From Candidatus Hydrogenedentes bacterium ADurb.Bin170 (lineage in GTDB: Bacteria > Hydrogenedentota > Hydrogenedentia > Hydrogenedentales > CAITNO01), in NCBI GenBank assembly GCA_002070275.1, contig MWCY01000024.1, positions 1 through 43,149 of the forward strand: a stretch of 43,149 nucleotides of DNA, given 5' to 3'. Made by a program: the position numbers and the translations under genes. This document shows, one piece after another, positions 35,258 to 43,149 of this stretch (its first letter is position 1; every line of letters starts with the position of its first letter). The notes beneath the pieces were generated by a model. That model saw only the letters and a program-made list of their open reading frames with translations. It did no database searches and was not told the DNA's origin.

Positions 35258-35308
35258 ATTTCAAAACTCCCTGATCTCATACAAGGAACCGATCTTTCAG
35301 GATGTACA

Positions 35309-37162
35309 TCATGAGCGTCGCCGCAGTGCTTTAATAAGTTCAAACAACCGGTTTTCCACTTGAGTATATTGAACTTTGCCCTGTTTATCAATCATTACTG
35401 TCTGAGGGATGTAGTTAATCCCGTAGTTGACAAAACTGAAGAAGGGATCGTCATCTTTCCCGACGGGAAAAGTCAGCCCGTAACTGCGCACATATTCGGC
35501 AATTTCGTCTGCTTCGTTACTGGCATCATGAATACCGAGCACTACCACGTCTCCCTGATCTTTGTACAGTTCCCACGCCGCCTGCATCTCCTGGAGCCGG
35601 TTCATCGCAAAAACGCTGTTGTCAAAGCCGCCCCAGAAAGTCAGTACGACTACTTTCCCCTTCAACTGTTCCAGTGTCATCGGATGGCTGTTGAACCAGT
35701 CGGTGCAGGCAAAAGCCGGGGCTTCTTTTCCAAGAAGCCGCTCCATATCATTCCGGGCCTGTTCCGGCGGGCGCCGCTCCAGATCCGGCTCAAAGGTTTC
35801 AAGCACAGCTTCGGTCACAGCGGACTGATCGAGGGCAACAGAAAAGTCACACCGTAAAAAACGGAAGGGATGCTCCAGCCTGAAGGCTATGTTTTTCTGT
35901 TCCGGCTGATAAAGAAAATGAATTTCGAAACTGCCGTCCTTTTCTGTGATCAGATGAATGGGCGCGGGCAGATCCAGAGAATGCAGATAAAGCTTTTCCG
36001 GTTCGACTCCGTCGGGAAATTTCGTCTTTCCACGGATAACCGGCAGCGCTTTCAGTTTTATGGGAGGCAGGGTCGTTTTCATGGCTTCTCCCATCTGAAC
36101 AGGAATATCCGCAAGAATCTCTGTCATGAATCCGGGCGGCGGTACAACCCGCACAATACCGTCCGGTCTGCCGATACGTAATTCAAAGGTGCCTGTACTG
36201 TCTGAAACAGCCTCTTCAAAAACAGTTTCTGCCACACGAAACAGGACGCCTGCTCCGGGACAGGGCTTCCCATCCGGGTAAAGAATCGTACCACGGATCA
36301 CATGGGGCTGCGTCAGGACAATATCCTCAGACGCCGCTTCCTCGCCTGAACGAAGCTGCACCGGCTGTGGCTGGGGTGATGCATACTCCCGGTGATGCGC
36401 AACAAGCAAGTAACTGTCTTCAGGGGCCCGGAGATGATAATAGCCTTCCGGATCACTGAGCGCCTCGGCAAATACTTTCTGTTCGCCCACCCCCTGTTGA
36501 AACAAGGTAACCCGGGCACGGGCAACGGCTTTTCCCGACGCTGTAATCCTGCCACGGAGGCGTACGCCTTCATATAAAACAATATCTCTTCTGCGTGAAT
36601 CCACCGGCAGATAGGCGACACTGGAATCGGCGTAATGGTGATGTGCCAGCGTCAGCTTCACATACCCGCCTGCCGGAATGCATGACAGGTTGAGCAGCCC
36701 TTTGTCATCGCTGCGCAGGAAAGGGAAACCCGCCTCAACCAATTCGTCGACAGGCACATGGAAAAGATCATTCACCCGCATGGAAGTGACACGGGCACCG
36801 GCAATGGGCAGAAAATTGTTGTTGATTACCCGGATCAGAACCTCACCGGGAGGCGGCAGGATCAGATTCAATTCCAGGTCACCTATGGGCAGACAGGTCT
36901 GACCACCCAGAGCGTAGCCCTCTTTATAAACTGCCAGCGCCATCATGCGCACGGAAATGTTGTCAAAACGATAACTGCCGTCTGCACCGCTCACTGCTTT
37001 GCGTGCTTCCCGATCCTGGGTGCAGAATACTGCTGCGCCCGACACGGCATTGCCATGAGCATCAAGTGTGAAACCTTTTACGGAAAAAGAAAAGGCAGCT
37101 GCGGGAAAAAGACAGACCAGGCAGAAAACGGTAATGTAAGAACGTAAAAAGGAAGCGATCAT
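35309..37162 (-). CDS. Exported carboxypeptidase-regulatory-like protein with a CxxC-less TlpA/thioredoxin-like end
   Basis: 617 residues with a signal peptide (VFCLVCLFPAAAFS). Residues 28-460 hold about four carboxypeptidase regulatory-like (Cna-B type) beta domains, starting KGFTLDAHGNAVSGAAVFC and repeating with GTILYPDGKPCPGAGVLF. The last 150 residues are a TlpA/AhpC-type thioredoxin fold (LLGKEAPAFACTDWF, LKGKVVVLTFWGGFDNSVFAMN, VVVLGIHDAS, PFFSFVNYGINYIPQTVMIDKQGKV). The position of WCxxC reads FDNSV, so both redox cysteines are missing. It starts 4 bases after its paralogue's stop. Confidence 0.85.
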   Translation of the reverse strand: MIASFLRSYITVFCLVCLFPAAAFSFSVKGFTLDAHGNAVSGAAVFCTQDREARKAVSGADGSYRFDNISVRMMALAVYKEGYALGGQTCLPIGDLELNLILPPPGEVLIRVINNNFLPIAGARVTSMRVNDLFHVPVDELVEAGFPFLRSDDKGLLNLSCIPAGGYVKLTLAHHHYADSSVAYLPVDSRRRDIVLYEGVRLRGRITASGKAVARARVTLFQQGVGEQKVFAEALSDPEGYYHLRAPEDSYLLVAHHREYASPQPQPVQLRSGEEAASEDIVLTQPHVIRGTILYPDGKPCPGAGVLFRVAETVFEEAVSDSTGTFELRIGRPDGIVRVVPPPGFMTEILADIPVQMGEAMKTTLPPIKLKALPVIRGKTKFPDGVEPEKLYLHSLDLPAPIHLITEKDGSFEIHFLYQPEQKNIAFRLEHPFRFLRCDFSVALDQSAVTEAVLETFEPDLERRPPEQARNDMERLLGKEAPAFACTDWFNSHPMTLEQLKGKVVVLTFWGGFDNSVFAMNRLQEMQAAWELYKDQGDVVVLGIHDASNEADEIAEYVRSYGLTFPVGKDDDPFFSFVNYGINYIPQTVMIDKQGKVQYTQVENRLFELIKALRRRS

Positions 37163-37166
37163 AGGG

Positions 37167-39179
37167 CTATTCTTTCACAGCTGCACGGAAAGCGCTGAAC
37201 GGAGGGATACCGGGTGTTTCCAGAAAAAGTGCTCCGGAAGGGGTGTACAAACGTGTCACCGTTTCCGGTGTTTCCGACCGGTACACAGGCACTGCGGCAC
37301 GTTCCGGCTGATAATCGCCGGACACGGCAAGAAGGGTATCCACGCCGATACCGGACAGCTTTTCCACAAAGCCAGAAAGCGCCTCCATAAAAAGCGGCGC
37401 CTCCGCAACCGTGCAGAAAAAAGCGACAGCTGCACGATCGGGCCGGGACGATAGCGCCGGGCCGCTCTGCCAGGGAAGCTCTGTCCAGTGTACGGGCTTT
37501 TTCAGTGCCGATCCCTGCGTGGACGGGACAGCGATCTCTCCCAGATCAATCTTTTCCCCCGGCGCCGGATTAAAATCTTTCGCAGCCTCGGCGGAAAGGC
37601 TTCCCAGAACAGCCACACAGCGTTGAGGTACCCCTGCAGGCGCCCAGCGCCAGTCGAAATATCCGTCTTTATCCGTAACCTGGCGCCAAAGCGTCAGGGG
37701 TTCTTCGAGGCTGTCATCGGCATAGAGCGAACCGACCACCACTCCCGGCAGGGCCTGTCCTTTGCTGTTCACCACCCGGCCCGTCACCCTGCCGAAGGCA
37801 TGCAGCGCCACCGACGCATCAGCCTTCAAGGGCGGTACAAGCGAAAAGAGAGCGCCGGCATCTTCCTGCGGATGCTCGACAAAACCGATGAGCCGTCCGT
37901 CTTTCGGCTGTGCGCCAAACTGAAGGAAGAGGGAGCCGCGGGCATCGGCATACTGCCAGCCGAACTGCCGTGGCTGCAGTAGTGCTGCGCAGGCGCCGGG
38001 CACCGGAGTCGCAGTATCCGATTGCAGCACCTGCACCCTGTAATCAGGCGTCGGCGCAAGCCAGAAGCCGGGCAGTTTCAGCGTACCCGAGGGCGGTACC
38101 ATCACCTGCAGCGCGGCGGGCTCCGGTGCCTGATAGCCGGGCACAGGATCGAGCCGGATTGTATTGCTGCCTTCCGGGGCATTCAGCTGAAACTGACCCT
38201 GTCTGCCGGTACGCGCCACGCCGCCCGCCTGTCCCCGGGTTTCCAGAAAAAATCTCACCCCTGCAAGAGGCTGCCCCGTTTTTGCATCATGCGCCGATCC
38301 GGTGATGATGCCTGTTTCGGAAAGGGGCAAACGCAGGGAAACTTCAGGAAGTTCGCCCGTAAGATCCACCCGCTGCATGCCCGGGCTGATGCGTCCCGCA
38401 CTGTGCGCCTGCAGCAGATATACACCCGGCTTAAGAAGCAGCCGGAAACTTCCGGTGCTGTCTGTTGCCGTTGCCGCCGTATCATGGGGAGGCTGGGTGT
38501 TATGCGCAATTACAACCGCACCGGAGACGGGCCGGTCTGTCCCGGTAATCAGCACAGTTCCCCGCAATGCAACCCCCCGGTGCAGCACGACGCGCACATC
38601 ACCGCTGCCTGAAGCAAGCCCGGTCACGGCTTCGCGTGCATACAGCGGGTGCTCAAATTTCAGAGCGACCTGTCCGTTCTTCGGAAGACCGGACAGATGG
38701 AAGAGTCCATTGTCATCGGAACGGGAAAGAGGAAAACCGAAGGGCTCGAGTTTTGATAGAGGAATACCCACCTTGACAGGAGCGGTAATCGCCAGCGTGA
38801 TAAGACGGGCGCCGGCAATAGCATGCCCTTTTTCATCCACCGTTTTTCCGCTGAGCCGCACTTCCTGCCCCAGACGAATCTGTAGATGCCCCGGATCATC
38901 ACCCGCCGCCAGTGTCAGGTGCGTACCGCTGAAAGCATGCCCGGGCGCCCAGGCGAAGATGCCGACACTGCCGAAAAAGTCTCCGGGAATGACAAAGGTA
39001 CCGTCGGCGGAAACAACTCCTTCGATGACCTCTTTTTCCACGCCCGGCTCAGCGAACACCCGTGCCTTCGCCAGACCGGCACTCTCCTCGTCGGTAACAC
39101 GGCCGGTAATATCCGCCGGAGCTAAAGAACAGCACAAAACCAGGAGCAACGCGGACAGTCCGCACAATACAGTTTTCAT
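37167..39179 (-). CDS. Exported carboxypeptidase-regulatory-like protein, paralogue of the next gene
   Basis: 670 residues, AGGAGT just before the ATG, signal peptide (LLLVLCCSLAPA). About five carboxypeptidase regulatory-like beta domains (ITGRVTDEESAGLAKARVFA, VRLSGKTVDEKGHAIAGARLI, ALRGTVLITGTDRPVSGAVV, GIITGSAHDAKTGQPLAGVRF, VTGRVVNSKGQALPGVVVG). The last 110 residues align in position with a thioredoxin fold (RAAVAFFCTVAEAPLFMEALSGFVEKL) but the CxxC site reads VAEAP and the domain is shortened. It shares motif order (SRSDDNGLFHLS versus RSDDKGLLNLS) with the downstream gene, so the pair arose by duplication. Confidence 0.83.
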   Translation of the reverse strand: MKTVLCGLSALLLVLCCSLAPADITGRVTDEESAGLAKARVFAEPGVEKEVIEGVVSADGTFVIPGDFFGSVGIFAWAPGHAFSGTHLTLAAGDDPGHLQIRLGQEVRLSGKTVDEKGHAIAGARLITLAITAPVKVGIPLSKLEPFGFPLSRSDDNGLFHLSGLPKNGQVALKFEHPLYAREAVTGLASGSGDVRVVLHRGVALRGTVLITGTDRPVSGAVVIAHNTQPPHDTAATATDSTGSFRLLLKPGVYLLQAHSAGRISPGMQRVDLTGELPEVSLRLPLSETGIITGSAHDAKTGQPLAGVRFFLETRGQAGGVARTGRQGQFQLNAPEGSNTIRLDPVPGYQAPEPAALQVMVPPSGTLKLPGFWLAPTPDYRVQVLQSDTATPVPGACAALLQPRQFGWQYADARGSLFLQFGAQPKDGRLIGFVEHPQEDAGALFSLVPPLKADASVALHAFGRVTGRVVNSKGQALPGVVVGSLYADDSLEEPLTLWRQVTDKDGYFDWRWAPAGVPQRCVAVLGSLSAEAAKDFNPAPGEKIDLGEIAVPSTQGSALKKPVHWTELPWQSGPALSSRPDRAAVAFFCTVAEAPLFMEALSGFVEKLSGIGVDTLLAVSGDYQPERAAVPVYRSETPETVTRLYTPSGALFLETPGIPPFSAFRAAVKE

Positions 39180-39191
39180 ATCACTCCTCTT

Positions 39192-40178
39192 CTACTCGTT
39201 GCCTTCCAATTCGTTCAGCGAAGCGCGCAATACCGCCGCCGAGCGGGCTAACGCCTTCTGTTCCTCCGGATTCAGCCTTGCCTCCATGATCCGCTCAACG
39301 CCGCGTCCCGACACGACAGCAGGCACACTGAGGCAAAGCCCTGACACCCCGTATTCACCTTCAAGCAATGTGGAAACCGTGAGCACGCTGTTCTCGTTGC
39401 GGAGAATGGCTCCAGCAATTCGCACCAATGCCAGACCGATGGCGAAATAAGTGGAACCTTTATAATCAATAATGTGGTAAGCGGAATTGCGCACCTGCTC
39501 TTCAATGCTCTTCCGGACACCAAGCCACTCGTCCTGTTTGCCTGTAGGTGTGCACATCCTGCAGGATGTGCAGTATTCATCGATGGGAATGCCCGCGACA
39601 TGCGTCATCGACCAGGCGGCAAATTCACTGTCGCCGTGCTCGCCCAGTATATAGGCATGGATATTGTGGATATCGATACCGCAGTTATGGCTGAGCAGAC
39701 TCCGGAACCGGGCGCTGTCCAGCACCGTGCCCGAGCCCAGAACACGGCCTCGCCGCCATCCCGTTTCTTCTGCCGCCACCTTGGTCAGGATGTCCACAGG
39801 ATTGCTCACAATCACCAGCGTGCCCGGCGAGTTCGCAAGCGCAATATCCCGCGCGACCTGCCGCACAATGGAAGCATTGCGCCGGAGCAATTGCAGCCGC
39901 GTTTCCCCGGGCTGCTGCCTTGCCCCTGCTGTCATTACCAGAAGGGTCGCATCGGCATAGTCCTGCTGATCCCCTACCCGGATCGTAACGGGCGGGAAAA
40001 ATGACTGGCCATGAGCCAGATCCAGCACCTGCCCGCGGGCAAGGTCTTTATTGTGATCAATCAGGACAATTTCATCGGCAAGCCCGCTCTGCGCCAGGGC
40101 ATAACAGAAAGTGGCGCCGACTGAACCGGCACCGATTACAACTACTTTCCGTTTTGGATTGAGCTCAGAAAAATCCAT
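39192..40178 (-). CDS. ldh: L-lactate dehydrogenase
   Basis: 328 residues. It reduces pyruvate to lactate with NADH. The Rossmann motif is VVVIGAGSVGATFCYALA with IVLID (NAD preference Asp); the substrate loop GARQQPGETRLQLL has Gln at the position that separates lactate from malate dehydrogenase; SNPVDILTKVA, DSARFRSLL (substrate Arg) and ILGEHGDSEFAAWS (catalytic His) follow. AAGGA precedes the ATG. It is the first gene of a tight minus-strand run with only 12, 4, 51 and 65 bases between genes, which is odd company for a fermentation enzyme. Confidence 0.94.
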   Translation of the reverse strand: MDFSELNPKRKVVVIGAGSVGATFCYALAQSGLADEIVLIDHNKDLARGQVLDLAHGQSFFPPVTIRVGDQQDYADATLLVMTAGARQQPGETRLQLLRRNASIVRQVARDIALANSPGTLVIVSNPVDILTKVAAEETGWRRGRVLGSGTVLDSARFRSLLSHNCGIDIHNIHAYILGEHGDSEFAAWSMTHVAGIPIDEYCTSCRMCTPTGKQDEWLGVRKSIEEQVRNSAYHIIDYKGSTYFAIGLALVRIAGAILRNENSVLTVSTLLEGEYGVSGLCLSVPAVVSGRGVERIMEARLNPEEQKALARSAAVLRASLNELEGNE

Positions 40179-40265
40179 ACAGTTCCTTGAAAAACAGCTG
40201 CCCCACTCCGCGAAACACGCCTGATTTCAGCGGCATTCCGACAGCCTGCACAGAAATACGGACAG

Positions 40266-40335
40266 CTTACCCGCAGTGTGCGGGTAAGCGCCCGTAATTC
40301 TGTTTCCAAACCGGACACCCGGACAGCAGTCCGGG
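40266..40335 (-). terminator. Two strong hairpins between norZ and ldh
   Basis: CCCGGAC/GTCCGGG (40318-40335, 4-base loop) and CTTACCCGCA/TGCGGGTAAG (40266-40288, 3-base loop, perfect 10-bp stem) follow the norZ stop. Neither has a T tract, so termination is uncertain; they may instead protect the RNA end. Confidence 0.4.
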
Positions 40336-40347
40336 CCACGCTGGCAT

Positions 40348-42627
40348 TTATTCAGCTGAAGAGCGGCGCCAGCTGTTCACATAGGTAAGTGCCCCTGCCA
40401 GGGCCAGAGGCGCACAGCCAAGACCGAGAAATACAACGTCGCCGGGCATACGCAGCCATTCGATGGTGCGCATCAGCCCCTGCGTCAGGAATTCCGGACT
40501 CCGGGCATGCCAGTAGCCGTTGGCGAGGACATCGTAAAGCTGAAATACACCGCCCGGGAAAAGATTCATCACAACCATCAGCACCAGGCCAATGTTAAGT
40601 CCGAAGAAGGAAAGGCCTACCAGTTTCTCCAGTTTCTTCCATTCCGCATCCGTAGATGACTCGCGGAAGGCGAATACCATGAGCGCCACAGCCAGCATGC
40701 CGAATACACCCATCATGGCGGCATGACCATGGTTGGGCGTCAGCAGCGTGCCTACTTCAAAATAACTCACCACCGGCAGATTGATAAGGAAGCCGAAGAC
40801 ACCGGCACCCAGGAAATTCCAGAAGCCCACCGCCATGAGAAAGTAGAAAGTCCAGCGATGCGGAATGGGCACTTTTTTGCCACACTCGTCGCAGTCATTG
40901 CGGGACAAGGATATGAAATCCCAGGCGTCCAGCGTAAGCAGCGTCAGCGGCACAACTTCCAGTGCGGAGAAAACGGCTGAAAGCGCCATGGTGATGTGAC
41001 CCTGGCCGGTCCAGTACCAGTGGTGCCCGGTGCCGATAATGCCAGCACCCAGATACAGAATCGCATCCATATAAACCACACGGAGCGCTGTCTTTTTGGA
41101 TACCATACCCAGAAGGAAAAACATAAGGGCGACCATGGTCGTGGCAAAAAGTTCAAAGAAACCTTCCACCCAGAGATGAATAATCCAGAAACGCCACATA
41201 TCCACAACGGTAAAGTGGGAGCGGCTGCCAAAGAACATGGCAGGCAGATAAAAAAGCGGAATGGCAATAGCTGCATAAAGAAACAGCGACGCAATTTGAC
41301 CCCGTTCGGGATCTTTGCGCACAGGAAGAATACAGCGGGCAATCAGTACCAGCCAGATTACAAGCCCCACCGCTAGCAGCACCTGCCAGGCACGGCCCAG
41401 CTCCAGATACTCCCAGCCCTGATGACCGAACCAGAACCAGAGACTGCCGAGCAGGCGTTTGATGCCCAGCCATTCGCCGCCGAGACTGCCGACCACGATG
41501 GCAACCAGCGCCCAGAAAAGGACATGAATACCCAGCGCCTGCTTTTTCGGTTCATTGCGGTTGACGGCGCCGGCAAGAAAGAGACCACCGGCAACAAAAC
41601 TGGTGGCCACCCAGAAAATGGCAAGCTGCAGATGCCAGGTACGCAGAATGTTGCTGGGCAGCAGCGATGAAAGGTCAAAACCGTAGAAATCGCCGGGCTC
41701 AGCACGGTAGTGGGCGAGCCCTCCTCCAATCGTTGCCTGCACAAGAAAGAGCAGTGCGGCAATAACGAAATATTTCAGGACAGCCTTCTGTCCTGTGGAG
41801 GCTTCACCCGGAAGCAGCTGGGGATGAAGATGATCTTTCTGCTGCCAGCCGAGAAAATCAAAACGGCCGAAAACAAAAAGGGCAAGACCTGTGCCGCCCA
41901 GCAGTGCGATCAGACTCAATGCGCTCCAGAGCAGTGTACCGTGTGTCGGCACATTATTCACCGCCGGAGCATAAGGGAAGTTATTGGTATAGGAAAATTC
42001 TTTTCCGGGCCGGTTGGTCACGGACGCCCAGGATGTCCAGAAGAAAAATGCCGTGAGCAGGCGGAGTTCTTCGGCGTCATCAATATACTTTTCGGGAAGT
42101 CCAAAATTCTGGTGCGGCTCGGAGAAAAATTTGCGCCATACCGCCTGCTGCTGCTCGTAGCTGTAGGCTTCGGCAGCGCTCAGCGTGAGCACGCCGGTGG
42201 AAGGATCATAGCGGTTGACTCTGGAATCCTTTGCCACATTTTCACGGATGCCTTCCTTCTGTTCCTCATTAAGATCCGACCAGCTCTTCTGATATTTCTG
42301 CTTTGCCAGGAGCTCATAGGCATCATTGGTCTGATGGTACAGGTAACTGGTGGAAAAATCCGGACCCAGATACGCACCGTGCCCCCAAACAGTCCCGTTG
42401 TTCATCAGTCCCTGGCGCAGAAAGATCTCCTGACCGGAACGGATATCATCGCCGGTAAAAAGAATATCCCCCTGCTCATTTCTGATCTGGTCGGGTATAG
42501 GCGGCGCGTCCTGATAGGACTTGACTGCCAGCCAGATCAGGACGCTGAAACCGGCGATGAGCACAAGAAAAACACCGTTTTTCCACCAGGGCGACAGCCG
42601 TTCCTCATTCTGCGGATTGTTTTGCAT
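40348..42627 (-). CDS. norZ: Single-subunit quinol-dependent nitric oxide reductase
   Basis: 759 residues, the size of qNOR, with no separate NorC gene. It reduces two NO to N2O with quinol electrons in the cytoplasmic membrane. The N-terminal NorC-like extracytoplasmic extension (about 40-220: GDDIRSGQEIFLRQGLMNNGTVWGHGAYLGPDF) precedes some twelve spans. Heme/iron ligands are visible: RTWHLQLAIFWVA (heme His), IIHLWVEGFFELFAT (FeB His and Glu), GTGHHWYWTG (two His) and LTPNHGHAAMMGVFGM (heme His pair). The segment SRNDCDECGKKVPIPHRW contains a CxxC between two spans. AAGGAAAG precedes the ATG. Confidence 0.95.
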   Translation of the reverse strand: MQNNPQNEERLSPWWKNGVFLVLIAGFSVLIWLAVKSYQDAPPIPDQIRNEQGDILFTGDDIRSGQEIFLRQGLMNNGTVWGHGAYLGPDFSTSYLYHQTNDAYELLAKQKYQKSWSDLNEEQKEGIRENVAKDSRVNRYDPSTGVLTLSAAEAYSYEQQQAVWRKFFSEPHQNFGLPEKYIDDAEELRLLTAFFFWTSWASVTNRPGKEFSYTNNFPYAPAVNNVPTHGTLLWSALSLIALLGGTGLALFVFGRFDFLGWQQKDHLHPQLLPGEASTGQKAVLKYFVIAALLFLVQATIGGGLAHYRAEPGDFYGFDLSSLLPSNILRTWHLQLAIFWVATSFVAGGLFLAGAVNRNEPKKQALGIHVLFWALVAIVVGSLGGEWLGIKRLLGSLWFWFGHQGWEYLELGRAWQVLLAVGLVIWLVLIARCILPVRKDPERGQIASLFLYAAIAIPLFYLPAMFFGSRSHFTVVDMWRFWIIHLWVEGFFELFATTMVALMFFLLGMVSKKTALRVVYMDAILYLGAGIIGTGHHWYWTGQGHITMALSAVFSALEVVPLTLLTLDAWDFISLSRNDCDECGKKVPIPHRWTFYFLMAVGFWNFLGAGVFGFLINLPVVSYFEVGTLLTPNHGHAAMMGVFGMLAVALMVFAFRESSTDAEWKKLEKLVGLSFFGLNIGLVLMVVMNLFPGGVFQLYDVLANGYWHARSPEFLTQGLMRTIEWLRMPGDVVFLGLGCAPLALAGALTYVNSWRRSSAE

Positions 42628-42687
42628 GCTCTTTCCTTTCTTTTTGCAGCCCCACCCTTTACTACTTTCAGGCTGTTAAAATGGAAC

Positions 42688-42742
42688 TTCTATGCATAGA
42701 ACAAATTTATTTTCCAGCAAAGCCGGCAGTGAATGAATTATA
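42688..42742 (-). promoter_or_regulatory. Possible norZ control region: perfect palindrome and -10 box
   Basis: A perfect 14-bp palindrome TTCTATGCATAGAA lies at 42688-42701, 61 bases upstream of the norZ ATG. A perfect TATAAT on the minus strand is at 42737-42742 with no good -35 box at the right distance, which would suit activator-dependent transcription. The ATGCAT core recalls NsrR-type sites, but the match is not exact. Confidence 0.4.
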
Positions 42743-42782
42743 GTACAGACAAATGAGGTAAAAAACAAAATATCCGGGATGA

Positions 42783-42830
42783 CAGTCACTCGGATTCGCC
42801 ACGGGTTTATGTCCTGCGATATACTCCCAT
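42783..42830 (-). repeat. Repeat B, copy 1
   Basis: About 48 bases matching 43090-43137 at roughly three quarters of positions, in the same orientation; shared core CGGATTCGCC. Part of a paired repeat structure. Confidence 0.6.
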
Positions 42831-42852
42831 AAACACAGACCACAAAAGCCCC

Positions 42853-42880
42853 TGCCAATACGGAGATTGGCGTTCCCAGG
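42853..42880. repeat. Repeat A, copy 1 (inverted partner at 43038-43065)
   Basis: 28 bases that are the reverse complement of 43038-43065 with one mismatch. Each copy contains an internal palindrome GCCAAT-N6-ATTGGC followed by GTTCCCAGG, so each can form its own hairpin. Confidence 0.85.
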
Positions 42881-43037
42881 CTGGCGGATTTTATGTTTTA
42901 AGCCAGAGTATTTTGGTATGGGACCCATATAAGTCTCAGGTAATTAGAGGAAAAATATGCGTCTCTAAAGGAAATTTCACTATTGATCACAAAAGCGGGT
43001 AATAGTCCGTTCCACACCAAAGACTGAAAGCGGCTCC

Positions 43038-43065
43038 CCTGGGAACGCCAATCTCCGCATTGGCA
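43038..43065. repeat. Repeat A, copy 2 (inverted relative to copy 1)
   Basis: Reverse complement of 42853-42880 with a single difference (GCAT in place of GTAT in the loop region). Confidence 0.85.
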
Positions 43066-43089
43066 CACAAGCGGATCATGGCAATAATG

Positions 43090-43137
43090 GTCACCCGGAT
43101 TCGCCGCGGAAATACGTCCCGTGACATGCCTCCTCCA
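43090..43137 (-). repeat. Repeat B, copy 2
   Basis: Diverged direct copy of 42783-42830. On the minus strand both copies read in one frame as related peptides (RDVFPRRIRVT versus QDINPWRIRVT), but neither has a complete gene context. Confidence 0.55.
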
Positions 43138-43149
43138 TCAGCCCGGCAC

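Larger units (their letters stand above)
42943..43149. other. Non-coding end of the window around the paired repeats
   Basis: From the norZ ATG (42627) to the right edge no convincing gene is seen. The stretch holds the norZ control region, then repeats B1-A1, a spacer of 157 bases (42881-43037) without recognisable features, then A2-B2. Short open frames in it have no ribosome sites. Confidence 0.6.

Noticed and set aside
42676-42928. Short minus-strand open frames upstream of norZ
   Set aside because: They cross the promoter, palindrome and repeat copies, have no ribosome site and no family-like sequence. The similar peptides read from the B repeats follow from DNA repetition.
42783-43137. 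A complete insertion sequence
   Set aside because: No transposase frame fits between the repeats: the spacer is only 157 bases, and B copies are direct rather than inverted.
1-43149. tRNA, rRNA, CRISPR array, prophage or integrative element
   Set aside because: Every intergenic stretch was read; none shows tRNA arm motifs, regularly spaced repeats, integrase, capsid or portal genes.

Overview
The window reads as one ordinary chromosomal contig (not phage or plasmid) from an uncultured-type Gram-negative bacterium. Moderate GC, many exported proteins with signal peptides or lipoboxes, a type II secretion/pilin-like protein of the DUF1559 type, PKD and HYR-like surface proteins, and a C-terminal acidic-Cys-transmembrane-Arg tag point to the PVC/Planctomycetes-Lentisphaerae-Hydrogenedentes-Sumerlaeota neighbourhood. 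Candidatus Hydrogenedentes is my best guess from memory of such proteins; that is an inference, not something proved here. I found no tRNA, rRNA, CRISPR array, complete insertion sequence or prophage.

Layout. 1-1690 (minus): pncC overlapping the 5' part of dnaE, which runs off the left edge. 1934-13077 (plus): a series of exported hydrolases and membrane proteins, namely an M14 carboxypeptidase fused to a propeller-like half, two alkaline-phosphatase-superfamily enzymes in tandem, a 51-residue membrane protein, a multi-span M28 aminopeptidase, a membrane TPR protein and an MgtC/SapB protein. 13226-25597 (minus): a very large PKD/PhoPQ-related/C45-like lipoprotein, a DJ-1 protein, an inositol-monophosphatase-like enzyme with a histone-H1-like tail, a 1195-residue surface protein, a DUF1858 protein, a ComB-like phosphatase and an unknown exported protein. 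25843-32816: manA (plus), a Tat-exported FAD oxidoreductase (minus), an overlapping TPR/SprT-like gene pair (plus), a methyltransferase and a pilin-like protein (minus). 32973-40178 (minus): a compact five-gene run of ldh, two carboxypeptidase-regulatory-like proteins with degenerate thioredoxin-like ends, a parvulin-like lipoprotein and a BNR/sialidase-fold protein. 40348-42627 (minus): a single-subunit quinol nitric oxide reductase. 42640-43149: non-coding DNA holding a paired repeat structure.

How the genes fit together. The main theme is breakdown of complex organic matter outside the cytoplasm: peptidases (M14, M28, C45-like), phosphatases/phosphodiesterases, a BNR protein and a secreted flavoprotein, with surface-display proteins. 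Mannose-6-phosphate isomerase and L-lactate dehydrogenase fit sugar fermentation, and NorZ fits protection from or respiration of nitric oxide. No single defence, toxin or biosynthetic system stands out. The most unusual content is protein architecture: PKD + PhoPQ-related + Ntn-hydrolase-like; H1-like tail + IMPase; M14 + propeller; paired thioredoxin-like domains without CxxC.
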